A stretch of 59,470 nucleotides of DNA from Pseudomonadales bacterium (GCA_022825945.1 JAJDVS010000030.1:1-59470); one strand, 5' to 3'; numbered from the stretch's first letter, positions 17,114 to 25,506 are shown. The notes: generated by a model not told the origin, from the letters alone. A program made the numbers and translations.

Positions 17114-17922
17114 CAGTTGGTGGCCATGCCATAGCCCATGACGAAGATCATCGGCGTCAGGGATGCGAAAGCGATCAGGCCGAAGCCGTCGAGCATGGGG
17201 TTGCGCCCGCGGATCGAACTCGCCAGGCCGACCCCGAGCGCGGTGACCATGGGCACGGTGATCGTGGAAGTGGTGACGGCCCCGGAGTCATAGGCGATGC
17301 TGATGATCTCCCGGGGCGCGAGTGTGGTCATCACGACGACGAGCGCATAGCCGCCGATAATCAGCCAGTGGATCGGCCAACCCATGAGGATACGGGTCAC
17401 GCCTATGACGATGGCGATGCCCACGGCGAAGGCGACCACAAAGCGCAATTCCAGCGCGTACCGGGCGATTGCGGCCGGGTCGTCGGCAATGACGCCCGCG
17501 ACCGCTGCCGCTCGGGCCGCCTCGGCGCAAACCGCGATCAGCGCGGGCTCGGCGACCGTGGTGCCGAAGCCCAGGGCAAAGGCGAAGGCGATCAGGGCGC
17601 TGAGGCTGCCCTTGTGCACGAAGCCGTTCGCCATGCTTTCGCCGAGTGGAAACAGCGCCATTTCGAGCCCGGCCACGAACAGGGTCAATCCCGCGGCGAC
17701 GCATAACATACCGGCGAGGATCGTCAGGAAGTCGTCGGGCGCCTGGCCGAGCACCAGAATCTGGAAGAAAGCGATTACCGAAACGATGGGCGTCAGGTCG
17801 CGAACGCTGTCGCCGAATGCCCGCGCCAGATCGCGCAGCACGGGCGGGATTCGCGGGCCCCGGACAAGCTTGGGACGGAGCCGGGGCGGAATGTCCGGCA
17901 GGGATAGAAAATTCAGGGCCAT
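17113..17922 (-). CDS. DUF1538 integral membrane protein (first of a pair)
   Basis: 269 aa from the ATG at 17922; sequence upstream in frame is non-coding. The N terminus is a soluble, Pro/Arg-rich stretch of about 40 residues followed by roughly seven membrane segments. DUF1538 features: FGTTVAEPALIAVCAEAARAA, SIAYDSGAVTTSTITVPM, and RGRNPMLDGFGLIAFA. First gene of a probable transcript running through the second DUF1538 protein, P-II-like protein, CBS protein, xseB and ispA. Substrate unknown; a transporter is inferred from topology and the P-II neighbour. Confidence 0.85.
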   Translation of the reverse strand: MALNFLSLPDIPPRLRPKLVRGPRIPPVLRDLARAFGDSVRDLTPIVSVIAFFQILVLGQAPDDFLTILAGMLCVAAGLTLFVAGLEMALFPLGESMANGFVHKGSLSALIAFAFALGFGTTVAEPALIAVCAEAARAAAVAGVIADDPAAIARYALELRFVVAFAVGIAIVIGVTRILMGWPIHWLIIGGYALVVVMTTLAPREIISIAYDSGAVTTSTITVPMVTALGVGLASSIRGRNPMLDGFGLIAFASLTPMIFVMGYGMATN

Positions 17923-18062
17923 CAACCGTCCCGGAAAAAAGGCGGGGAAATCCCGACCGGGACTATATGCCAAAGGCCAGTGCGGTTCAATTGACCCGGC
18001 AATTCCCATTTCGGCGCCCCAACCCGCATGTCATTCCGCGCGAAGCGAAGCCCTCCCCCTAC

Positions 18063-18146
18063 GTCATTCTGCGCGAAGCGAAGCGTAGTCGCAGAATCTC
18101 TTGCGGTGGCCACGCAATGAGATCCCGCGACTGCGCGCGGGATGAC
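18063..18146. repeat. REP-like inverted repeat, copy c
   Basis: GTCATTCTGCGCGAAGCGAAG left arm, GTGGCCACGC core, GCGACTGCGCGCGGGATGAC right arm. A truncated left arm of a further copy lies at 18030-18050. Confidence 0.85.
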
Positions 18147-18207
18147 TGACATGAGCGCGCCCATTGCCATAATGAGAATGGCTGGTTCTTATCCTTAAAT
18201 ACTGAAA

Positions 18208-18213
18208 TATAAT
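18208..18213 (+). promoter_or_regulatory. candidate -10 box upstream of the MATE gene
   Basis: Perfect TATAAT in an AT-rich stretch, with TTCTTA 16 bases upstream as a weak -35. It would give a leader of about 155 bases before the MATE ATG. Confidence 0.4.
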
Positions 18214-18373
18214 GAATCTTTGGAGTAACTTGTACATATGCATGATACCCAACAATTTTTTCGTAAACACAAAATGGCGACTGACCGAAGATTTTGAGTC
18301 ACTCCACAAGCGCATCGCCCACCTGCGAGGCGATGCCATCGTCCGGCTTTCAGACCATGCCCTACTGCCCTAA
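18212..18373 (+). CDS. possible 53-aa small ORF preceding the MATE gene
   Basis: Open frame MNLWSNLYICMIPNNFFVN... ending LSDHALLP, stop 3 bases before the MATE ATG. The MATE gene has no obvious ribosome site of its own, so translational coupling to this frame would make sense. The first ATG overlaps the candidate -10 box, so an internal start (for example the ATG at 18242) would be needed. No family recognised; it may be chance. Confidence 0.2.
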   Translation: MNLWSNLYICMIPNNFFVNTKWRLTEDFESLHKRIAHLRGDAIVRLSDHALLP

Positions 18374-18376
18374 TTT

Positions 18377-19735
18377 ATGACAAATCCTGCGGAAATCACC
18401 CATCGCGGCCTGCTGCTGCGGGCAGTGCCGCTGATTCTGGCGAATATGGCGGGGCCGCTGCTCGGGCTGGCGGATACCGCGATTATCGGCAATCTGGGCG
18501 ATACCGCGGCGCTTGGGGCGATCGCCTTCGGCGCGCTGATCTTCTCCATGGCGTACTGGAGTTTCGGTTTTCTGCGCATGAGCACCACCGGTTTTGCCGC
18601 CCGGGCGGCGGGGGCGGGGAACGAGGCTGAAGTGCGCGCCATCATGGGCCGGGCGCTGCTGCTTGCCCTGGCGCTCGGCGCGTTGCTGCTGCTGGCCCAA
18701 GCGCCCGTGGAGTGGATTGCCTTCTTCCTGCTCGACGGCAGCGCTTCGGTGGAGTCGGCGGCCCGGGAGTATTACCGCATCCGCATCTGGGGCGCTCCGG
18801 CGGCCTTGTCGGTATTCGCCCTGTCGGGAATTCTGGTGGGGCTGGGCCGGGGCCGGCTGCTGCTGATGCTGCAACTGTTTCTGAATGGGCTCAATATCGC
18901 TCTCGACCTGCTTTTTGCCGGTGTGCTGCAGATGGGTGTCCCGGGCATTGCCCTGGGCACCTTGCTCGCGGAATGGGCCACCCTGGTTTTCGGCGGGTTC
19001 CTGTTGTGGCGCGAGCTTGCGGCAGGGAAGCCGGCGGGAGAAGCCTTCTGGCCGCTGGCACGGATTCTCGACCGTCAGGCCCTGGGGCGCACATTCTCCG
19101 CCAATGGCGATATTCTCCTGCGCACGCTGACCCTGGTGCTTTCCTTCGCCTTTTTCACCAACCAGAGCGCCCGCTTCGGCGACGTGACCCTGGCCGCCAA
19201 CCATATCCTGCTGCAGTTTCTGGCCTTTGCGGCCTTTTTTCTCGACGGCTACGCCTATGCGGTGGAATCGGTGGCGGGCAAGGCGGCCGGGGCGGGGCGG
19301 CGCGATGTGTTCGATCTCGCGGTGCGCCGTTCGGCTGCGATTGCCTGCGGGACATCCATCCTGCTCGCCTTGCTGCTGATGCTGGGGGGAGAGCAATTCG
19401 TGTCCTGGCTTACGGACATCCCCGAGGTGCGCCGCGCCGCCGGAGAATTGCTGCATTATGCGGTGGTCTACGTCCTGCTCTGCTTCGCCGCCTTTCAGTT
19501 GGACGGCATTTTCATCGGTGTTTCCCATACCCGGCAGTTGCGCAATGCCGCCCTGCTGGCTGCCGGAGTCTTCCTTGCCGCCTGGTGGCTGCTTGCGGGA
19601 AGCATGGCGGTTGCCGGCCTGTGGCAGGCGATGATCGTCTTTGTGGTGGCGAGAGCCTGCGCCCTGCTGCTGTACTTGCCGGGGCTGCGGGCGTCGATCT
19701 CCCGGCCCGCGGATCAGTCCGCGGGAATGGCGTAG
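18377..19735 (+). CDS. MATE-family efflux transporter (DinF-like)
   Basis: 452 aa with about twelve hydrophobic segments in two related halves. MATE features include the N-terminal AVPLILANMAGPLLGLADTAIIGNLGD, FGFLRMSTTGFAARAAGAGN, and the second-half AANHILLQFLAFAAFFLDGYAYAVESVAGKAAGAG. This pattern (L-R-M-x-T-T-G) is that of the DinF-like branch, which exports organic cations or other small molecules by H+ or Na+ exchange. Its 3' end overlaps the convergent DUF3301 gene by 22 bases. Confidence 0.9.
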   Translation: MTNPAEITHRGLLLRAVPLILANMAGPLLGLADTAIIGNLGDTAALGAIAFGALIFSMAYWSFGFLRMSTTGFAARAAGAGNEAEVRAIMGRALLLALALGALLLLAQAPVEWIAFFLLDGSASVESAAREYYRIRIWGAPAALSVFALSGILVGLGRGRLLLMLQLFLNGLNIALDLLFAGVLQMGVPGIALGTLLAEWATLVFGGFLLWRELAAGKPAGEAFWPLARILDRQALGRTFSANGDILLRTLTLVLSFAFFTNQSARFGDVTLAANHILLQFLAFAAFFLDGYAYAVESVAGKAAGAGRRDVFDLAVRRSAAIACGTSILLALLLMLGGEQFVSWLTDIPEVRRAAGELLHYAVVYVLLCFAAFQLDGIFIGVSHTRQLRNAALLAAGVFLAAWWLLAGSMAVAGLWQAMIVFVVARACALLLYLPGLRASISRPADQSAGMA

Positions 19736-20037
19736 GCTTCGGTCTCCACTGCGACCAGCTTGGTGTCAAGCACGGATATGCCGCCGCTGTAGCGGTGCTC
19801 GCCGGTGGTGGAGAATTCGAACTGGTAGCGCCTTCCCACGGCGAGGAAGCCGTCCTCGTCGCGGCTGATCCAGATGCCGCGCAGCACCGTGGTCTGGTCG
19901 AGCAATTGCAGGCCCCGGTGCCGGCAGTAGCGCCGGGCGTAGGCCACCGTGAGGCGCTTGATCTTGTCGCTTTGCCACCAGAAGGCAAAGATCACGGCGG
20001 CGATGGCCAGAAAGATGACAACACTCAGACTCAGCAT
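19714..20037 (-). CDS. DUF3301 membrane-anchored small protein
   Basis: 107 aa. An N-terminal membrane helix (about residues 4-21) is followed by a cytosolic-type domain with RRYCRHRGLQLLDQTTVLRG and YQFEFSTTGEHRYSGGI, matching DUF3301 (PF11743), a family of unknown function found in gammaproteobacteria. It lies 47 bases downstream of the KAS III gene on the same strand and may share its transcript. Confidence 0.85.
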   Translation of the reverse strand: MLSLSVVIFLAIAAVIFAFWWQSDKIKRLTVAYARRYCRHRGLQLLDQTTVLRGIWISRDEDGFLAVGRRYQFEFSTTGEHRYSGGISVLDTKLVAVETEAYAIPAD

Positions 20038-20084
20038 TACAGCTTCACTCCTGCTTGTTGCATTCAGAATCGGACCGGGTTCAC

Positions 20085-21221
20085 TCAGATCAAGGGGGTT
20101 TCGGCTGACGCGGCGTCCGCTTCGGCGGCGGCGCCATTCCTGCGTTCGGCGTGGCGCTGATAGCGCTGGATATGCGGCGCCAGCAGTTCCAGGGCGGTCT
20201 TGTCGCAGGGCGGCAGTTCAGCGTCGCTGGTTTTGCGCGGCGTTACCCGCTCGCCCCAGCGAATCAGGCCCGCGGCCCAGGTCAACCCGGCGCCGAAAGC
20301 CGCCGACAGCACGTAGTCCCCGGGCCGTATGCGGCCCTGGTCCAGGGCTTCGGCAAGCGCCACGGGAATCGTGCCCGCCGAGGTGTTGCCGTACTTGTCC
20401 ACATTGATGATCACCTTTTCCTCGGGGACGCCGAGGCGGGCGGCGAGTGCGTCGAGGATGCGCTTGTTGGCCTGGTGGGGCACCACCAGGGCCACGTCTT
20501 CGATGGCGACATTGGCCTCCTCCAGCACGTCGATGCAGGCCTGGGCCATGCTGCGCACGGCGCGCTTGAATACTTCGCGACCGTCGAAGTTCCATTCCAC
20601 ATAGAGAAAGTCATCGGTGAGCCGTTCGTAGGCGGAGCCGAAATTGGTGATCTGAATGGCGTTTTTGGCGTCGGCCTCGCAGCCGATGCGCGAGGCCAGC
20701 AGCCCCACGGGTTTCTCGCTGGGCTCGATGATCACCGCGCCGCAGGCGTCGCCGAACAGAATCGCCGAGTTGCGTTGGCTCCAGTTCAGATAGTGGGTGA
20801 TGTATTCGCCGCCGATGAGCAGGATCTTGCGGTGCTGGCCAGTGGCGATCAGGCCCCGGCACAGGTGCATGCCGTAGAGAAATCCGGTGCAGGCGGTGTT
20901 GATGTCCACCGCCGCCGCCTTGCGGGCGCCGAGTTCGTCCTGGATGATGGCGGCGGTATTGGGGCAGTAGCTGTCATTGGTCAGGCTGGCCAGCATGATC
21001 AGGTCAAGCTCGGCCGGATCCATGTCGGCCGCGGCGAGTGCGCGCCGGGCGGAAACGAGGCCGAGTTCGGAAAAATTGACGTGGCTGACGCGCCGCTCCC
21101 GGATGCCGGACCGGGTGACGATCCATTCATCGGAAGTGTCGAGAAAAGTGGCCAAATCGTGATTGGTGAGCCTCGCCGGCGGCACACACATGCCCCAGCC
21201 GGTGATCTCGGCGTGATACAT
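20085..21221 (-). CDS. beta-ketoacyl-ACP synthase III family protein with C-terminal extension
   Basis: 378 aa from the ATG at 21221, which has AGGAG seven bases upstream. The thiolase-fold catalytic triad is present: Cys111 in NTACTGF, His in PHQANKR and Asn in KYGNTSAG. Priming condensation of acyl-CoA with malonyl-ACP is the family reaction. FabH proteins end soon after GAGLTWA, GLIRWG; here about 50 more residues follow (charged, then Ala-rich, ending AETPLI). No fab cluster is adjacent, so this is probably a specialised KAS III paralogue rather than the housekeeping FabH; substrate unknown. Confidence 0.88.
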   Translation of the reverse strand: MYHAEITGWGMCVPPARLTNHDLATFLDTSDEWIVTRSGIRERRVSHVNFSELGLVSARRALAAADMDPAELDLIMLASLTNDSYCPNTAAIIQDELGARKAAAVDINTACTGFLYGMHLCRGLIATGQHRKILLIGGEYITHYLNWSQRNSAILFGDACGAVIIEPSEKPVGLLASRIGCEADAKNAIQITNFGSAYERLTDDFLYVEWNFDGREVFKRAVRSMAQACIDVLEEANVAIEDVALVVPHQANKRILDALAARLGVPEEKVIINVDKYGNTSAGTIPVALAEALDQGRIRPGDYVLSAAFGAGLTWAAGLIRWGERVTPRKTSDAELPPCDKTALELLAPHIQRYQRHAERRNGAAAEADAASAETPLI

Positions 21222-21401
21222 CAATTTGCTCCTGTCCCGCATCCCGCAAGCAGTCCGGCCAATCCGGGGCCGGCGAGAACCGCCATGGGCCGACCCCGCA
21301 TTGCCGGAAAGGTTTTGTAACCCGCGAAGCTTACTTGATTTTCATCCCGGTGAATACAGGCCCGGGCTGTTGTTGCCATGGAACGAATACCCGTGTCCTG
21401 A

Positions 21402-22673
21402 TCAGGCAAACACCGCCCGGAACAGGAAGAAGAACAGAATCGACAGCACCGCGCCCACGGGCAGGGTAATCAGCCAGGACAGCACGATGCGGCCCACCAT
21501 GCCGAGATTCAGCGCGCTGACGCCCTTGGCGAGCCCCACGCCGAGCACGGCGCCCACCAGGGTGTGGGTCGTGGAAACCGGAATGCCCGTGCCGGATGCG
21601 ATCACCACGGTGGTGGCCGCGGCAAGTTCGGCGGCGAATCCGCGACTTGGGGTGAGATGGGTGATCTTGCTGCCGATGGTCATGATGACCCGGTAGCCCC
21701 AGGTGGACAGGCCGATGACGATGCCGGTGCCGCCCAGCAGCAGAATCCACTCGGGCACCGAGGATTCCCGGGCGAATATGCCGCCGGTCTGGACCACGCC
21801 CACCACCGCCGCCAGCGGGCCGATGGCGTTGGCCACATCGTTGGAGCCGTGGGCGAAGGCCATGGAACAGGCGGTGAACACCATCAGCACGCCGAACACC
21901 TTCTCCAGGTTGTCGAGTTCATGGCCGTCCCCGGGCGCGTCCAGCGCCAGCCGCCGCAGCAGCAGGATCCCAAGCCCCATGGTGACCAGGCCCACGCTGG
22001 CCGCCACCAGGGCGGTCTGGGCGAAGTTGAATTCGAGGCTGGTCTGGCTCAGGCCCTTGATCATGGTCATCAGCGAGATGATGAATCCCACCAGAAAGAT
22101 GTACCAGGGCACATAACGCCGCGCATTGGCGAGTGGGTCGTCGGTGTCGAGCACCAGTTTCTGTACGCTGAGAAAAAGGCCCAGGGCGATGACGCCGGAG
22201 AATACCGGCGACACCACCCAGCTTGAGGCAATGGCGGCCACTTCGCCCCACATGACCGAATCCAGGGAAATACCCGCCGCCGCAAAGCCGATGATGGCCC
22301 CCACGATGGAATGCGTCGTCGAAACCGGCCAGCCGCGCCAGGACGCCACCAGCAGCCACACCCCCGCCGCCAGCAGCGAGGACAGCATTCCGTACACCAG
22401 CAGTTCCGGGTTTTCCTCCAGCCCGGCGCCTTCCAGATCGATAATGCCGCTGCGGACGGTTTCGGTAACCTCGCCTCCCGCCAGATAGGCCCCGGCGAAC
22501 TCGAACACCATGGCGATCAGGATGGCCTGCCTGATGGTGATGGCCCGGGCGCCCACCGAGGTGCCCATGGCGTTGGCCACATCGTTGGCGCCCACGCCCC
22601 AGGCCATGAAAAAGCCGAAAAGCACGGCCATGGCGAGAAAAATCGTGCCGTACTGCGCGATGACTTCAGACAT
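21402..22673 (-). CDS. pit: Pit-family inorganic phosphate transporter
   Basis: 423 aa, about ten membrane helices. The two inverted PHO4 repeats are obvious: GVGANDVANAMGTSVGARA with VSTTHSIVGAIIG in the N-terminal half, and AHGSNDVANAIGPLAAV with VSTTHTLVGAVLG in the C-terminal half. It imports phosphate (as metal-phosphate) by proton symport, or by Na+ symport in some branches. No DUF47/PhoU-like partner gene is adjacent. A possible half PHO box lies about 110 bases upstream. Confidence 0.94.
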   Translation of the reverse strand: MSEVIAQYGTIFLAMAVLFGFFMAWGVGANDVANAMGTSVGARAITIRQAILIAMVFEFAGAYLAGGEVTETVRSGIIDLEGAGLEENPELLVYGMLSSLLAAGVWLLVASWRGWPVSTTHSIVGAIIGFAAAGISLDSVMWGEVAAIASSWVVSPVFSGVIALGLFLSVQKLVLDTDDPLANARRYVPWYIFLVGFIISLMTMIKGLSQTSLEFNFAQTALVAASVGLVTMGLGILLLRRLALDAPGDGHELDNLEKVFGVLMVFTACSMAFAHGSNDVANAIGPLAAVVGVVQTGGIFARESSVPEWILLLGGTGIVIGLSTWGYRVIMTIGSKITHLTPSRGFAAELAAATTVVIASGTGIPVSTTHTLVGAVLGVGLAKGVSALNLGMVGRIVLSWLITLPVGAVLSILFFFLFRAVFA

Positions 22674-22784
22674 GAAAGCCCTTTGGAATCGGTTGGAAAG
22701 TTCCCCTGGTGGCGGGAGGCATTCGCCCCGGCGGTATTAAATCACCGATGACCCGCCCCGGCCATAGTCCAGCCGGGGATTTTT

Positions 22785-22801
22785 ATGACAGTGCTGTAAA
22801 G
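22785..22801 (-). promoter_or_regulatory. possible PhoB half-site upstream of pit
   Basis: On the minus strand the sequence reads CTTTACAGCACTGTCATA. CTGTCAT is a perfect PHO-box half; the preceding CTTTACA is a weak second half with a spacing of 10 rather than the usual 11. Suggestive only. Confidence 0.25.
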
Positions 22802-22861
22802 AACCCGCCACCCGCCGTGGCGCTACGGCTTCGGCTCCGGGTATTTCAGGAAGCGCCCATT

Positions 22862-22875
22862 CCAGGAGCCTGCGC
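22862..22875. repeat. short end fragment of the 167-bp palindromic element
   Basis: CCAGGAGCCTGCGC, identical to the outer end of the element, directly followed after 16 bases by a REP-like half copy. Confidence 0.5.
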
Positions 22876-22891
22876 GGAGCCCCTCCCACCC

Positions 22892-22929
22892 GTCATTCTG
22901 CGCGGAGCGAAGCGCAGTCGCAGAATCTC
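22892..22929. repeat. REP-like repeat, half copy d
   Basis: Left arm only: GTCATTCTGCGCGGAGCG continuing to the GCAGTCGCAGAATCTC segment. It lies just downstream of the M14 peptidase-like gene. Confidence 0.75.
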
Positions 22930-22947
22930 GGGACACAGGCGCCGAAC

Positions 22948-24000
22948 TCAAGCTTCGGTCAGATAAAACATGCAGTCCTTGCGGGCGATTTCCGGATTGG
23001 TGGTAACCATGAACAGTTTCAGTTTCCGCTTCGGATACAGGCGCCCTTCAACAAGCTGGAAATACTCTGCCACCGGCAGTTCGCCATTGCCATTGCGAAT
23101 CCGCAGATTGCCTGCCAAGGCGCCGGAAACAAATCCCAGCAGGGTGTCGGCGCCCACATGGCCGAAATTGTAGTTCTCCACCGAAGGCAGCAGGGTTACG
23201 CCATCCGCAAGCAGGCTGTGTTCGCCATAGGCGATTTCGCTGCCCGGCGCGAGTTCCAGCCGCATGGGGTGATGGAAGTACTCCAGCGACATTTCGGACT
23301 GGCTCGCCTCCAGCACATTCTCGAAAGTGAAGTACCGCGTCAGGCCTTCCCCGGCAAGCAGCGCGGATTCCCGGTCCTCGGCGCCGCCGCATTCGATGGT
23401 GATGATGGGCATGTCGTCCCGGGTGCGCTCCATCAATGAGCCGAGCCGCAAATCGGTGACGATCATGCGCTGGGTGAACAGGGAAATCAGCGCTGCGTGT
23501 TGCGGTGCCATCACCGTGCTGATGCCGAAAGAGGGGCTCGAACCGGAAGTATTGTGAACATCCACCACGCATTCCGGCCCGGCGGCGTCGATCAGCTCCA
23601 TCATTTCCCGGGCGACCCGATCGATCTCGGTATCGCCCCAGGGCGTGGTGAAACAGCGGTTCAGATCCTTGCAGTGGGGCAGCATCCGGTAGACAAAGCC
23701 CGGCTCCTGCTTGGCCGCATCCACCGAGGGAATGAAGCAGAGCATGTTCACCGCCGGGCGCAGGCCGAGCCGCAGCAATTCGTACAGGGCGAACAGGCCG
23801 CCGGGTTCATTGCCGTGGAGGAGTGTGGTCACCGCCCGCAAGCGGCTGCTGTCGTTGCCCGTCAGGTGGATGCAGGTGGGGCCGTGCAGACGATGCAGAA
23901 ACTCGATCGCGCTGGCGCCGATGGCCTGGGGGTCCGGGTCGCGCCAGTGGTGGAACAGCCCGGGGGCCACTACCGCCGCGTCCTTGCGGGCTACTTCCAT
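22948..24000 (-). CDS. succinylglutamate desuccinylase/aspartoacylase-family (M14-type) hydrolase
   Basis: 350 aa. The zinc site of the AstE/AspA branch of M14 carboxypeptidase-like enzymes is visible: LLHGNEPGG (H..E), DVHNTSG (second His), and ITIECGGAEDRES with the catalytic acid region. These enzymes cleave amide bonds of N-acyl amino acids. No ast arginine-catabolism genes are adjacent. Its start lies within the end of the GCS2-family ligase gene (10-base overlap), so the pair is translationally coupled and probably acts on a common gamma-glutamyl or N-acyl amino-acid compound. Confidence 0.82.
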   Translation of the reverse strand: MEVARKDAAVVAPGLFHHWRDPDPQAIGASAIEFLHRLHGPTCIHLTGNDSSRLRAVTTLLHGNEPGGLFALYELLRLGLRPAVNMLCFIPSVDAAKQEPGFVYRMLPHCKDLNRCFTTPWGDTEIDRVAREMMELIDAAGPECVVDVHNTSGSSPSFGISTVMAPQHAALISLFTQRMIVTDLRLGSLMERTRDDMPIITIECGGAEDRESALLAGEGLTRYFTFENVLEASQSEMSLEYFHHPMRLELAPGSEIAYGEHSLLADGVTLLPSVENYNFGHVGADTLLGFVSGALAGNLRIRNGNGELPVAEYFQLVEGRLYPKRKLKLFMVTTNPEIARKDCMFYLTEA

Positions 24001-25466
24001 TGCGCCACCGGGATGTTGGCGGCGCTGTTGGCGCGGTACTGGCTGAGCATTTCGATAAGGGCCTCGCGCTTGTGCATGTCCCGGCGCAGTTCGGCGACCT
24101 TGTCGAGCTGCCAGCGGGCGCCGGTCATGCGCGCCGCAAAGCGCTCTTCGATCACCCGGAGCAGGGGCATGAAGTCGTCTTCGGGAAAGCCCATGGCGGC
24201 CAGCTTCTCCGGCACTTTCGGCAGCAGCTTCTCCAGCAGCACCGGCGCCGGATAATACTCGGGCTGGATCTGGGTCCGGGAAGGCCAGAACAGGTCGGCC
24301 TCAAGGCCGCGCTGGGCGGCGCGATAAAAGTTCGCCGTGCAGTAGTTGAAGGGAATCGCCGGCAACAGGTCGAGAATATGCTCCTGCATCACCTTGGTCA
24401 GGCCAATGGCGAGTACGGCATTGGCGAGCATGTCCACCAGGCTCGGCCCCGCCGGCAGGGCGCGAAACTCGATGCGCAAATGGCCGCCGTCGGCCGGGTC
24501 GTACACCGGGCGGTTCCAGAGCCAGATCGAACCCTGGTGCAGCCGCAGTTCATGCAGCGAGGGAATCCCGCCGGACTCGACCACCGCCACCGAGTCCTCT
24601 TCGTCACAGGTGGCCAGAATCGGCCGGTAGAGCATGGCGGCCTCGGCGAACAATTCGAAAGCGCCGCTGCGAATCCAGTTATTGCCGAAATTGACCCGGG
24701 CCGGAATCGGATGCATGGAGTCCCGGGGGCGGCAGTCGATGGACTGCTTGAACAGGGGGATGCGGGTTTCCTGCCACAGGCGGTGGCCGAACAGCGTCGG
24801 CGAGTTCGCTGCCAGCGCCACCACCAGGGGAGTGACCAACTGGGCGGCATTGTAAAACTCGGCGTACTCCGCCGCCGGCACCCGCAGATGAATCTGGAAG
24901 GAGGTATTGGCGCCTTCCAGGGTCACGTCATCCATGGCGAGCTGCAGGGTGTCGTCCCCGGAAATATTGATCGTGAAGGGCCCGCCCCGGATCTGGGTCA
25001 ACTCCCGGGTCAGCGCCTCGAAGCGCGGCAGCTTGGTCATGGCCTCGTAGCCGGTGTCGGACTGTTGCAGGGTAGGCAGGATACCCACCGGCACCACCGC
25101 GCCGCCCCACTGCGCCGCGCAGGCATTGATCTTGTCGATGGCCGCGCTGGCCTCGCGCTGGGTATGGCGGAAGCAATGCCCGGCAATGGGGCAGGGGCTG
25201 AAGTTGTATTCGAGGTTGTAGCGGTTCAGCTCAAGGGTAAGCTGCGGATCGTCGAGTTCCGCAATGATCTCCTGATTCTTGTGCAGCGGCTGGCCCTGCG
25301 CATTGACGATGTACAATTCGAGTTCAGCGCCAAAGGTAATCTCCCCTTCGCCAAAGCCCGGCCTTTGCAGCAGCATTTCCAGCGCCCGGAGATTCGCCCG
25401 CAACCGCTTGCCGAATTTCTCGAACTGCGCGCTGTCGAACCGCTCGGTAGTAATTTCCTGGCCCAT
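23991..25466 (-). CDS. GCS2-family glutamate-cysteine ligase-like protein
   Basis: 491 aa. Matches the GCS2 (PF04107) carboxylate-amine ligase superfamily: ITFGAELELYIVN, LELNRYNLEYNFSP, VPVGILPTL, SFQIHLRVP and ESGGIPSLHELRLHQGSIWLWNRPVYD, HLRIEFRALPAGPS. These supply the metal and glutamate-binding acids of gamma-glutamyl ligases. It is longer than YbdK-type members (about 370 aa). Whether it makes gamma-glutamylcysteine or another amide cannot be decided from sequence; no gshB is adjacent. The downstream overlapping hydrolase suggests a small dedicated pathway. Confidence 0.82.
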   Translation of the reverse strand: MGQEITTERFDSAQFEKFGKRLRANLRALEMLLQRPGFGEGEITFGAELELYIVNAQGQPLHKNQEIIAELDDPQLTLELNRYNLEYNFSPCPIAGHCFRHTQREASAAIDKINACAAQWGGAVVPVGILPTLQQSDTGYEAMTKLPRFEALTRELTQIRGGPFTINISGDDTLQLAMDDVTLEGANTSFQIHLRVPAAEYAEFYNAAQLVTPLVVALAANSPTLFGHRLWQETRIPLFKQSIDCRPRDSMHPIPARVNFGNNWIRSGAFELFAEAAMLYRPILATCDEEDSVAVVESGGIPSLHELRLHQGSIWLWNRPVYDPADGGHLRIEFRALPAGPSLVDMLANAVLAIGLTKVMQEHILDLLPAIPFNYCTANFYRAAQRGLEADLFWPSRTQIQPEYYPAPVLLEKLLPKVPEKLAAMGFPEDDFMPLLRVIEERFAARMTGARWQLDKVAELRRDMHKREALIEMLSQYRANSAANIPVAQWK

Positions 25467-25506
25467 TATTCCCGCTTTCCCGCCGTCTCCAACGAGGCAC
25501 AGCGCA

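Larger units (their letters stand above)
17923..18376. other. 454-base divergent intergenic region: REP-like DNA, then AT-rich leader
   Basis: The first ~260 bases hold a partial and a full REP-like repeat whose outer flanks (GGCAATTCCCATTTCGGCGC on the left, GCCATAATGAGAATGGC on the right) are themselves inverted. The remaining ~195 bases are noticeably AT-richer and carry a TATAAT box and a short open frame just before the MATE gene. Confidence 0.7.

Noticed and set aside
22756..22787. GC-rich hairpin CCCCGGC/GCCGGGG followed by ATTTTTA as a terminator
   Set aside because: It would terminate plus-strand transcription, but no plus-strand gene lies upstream; left unassigned.
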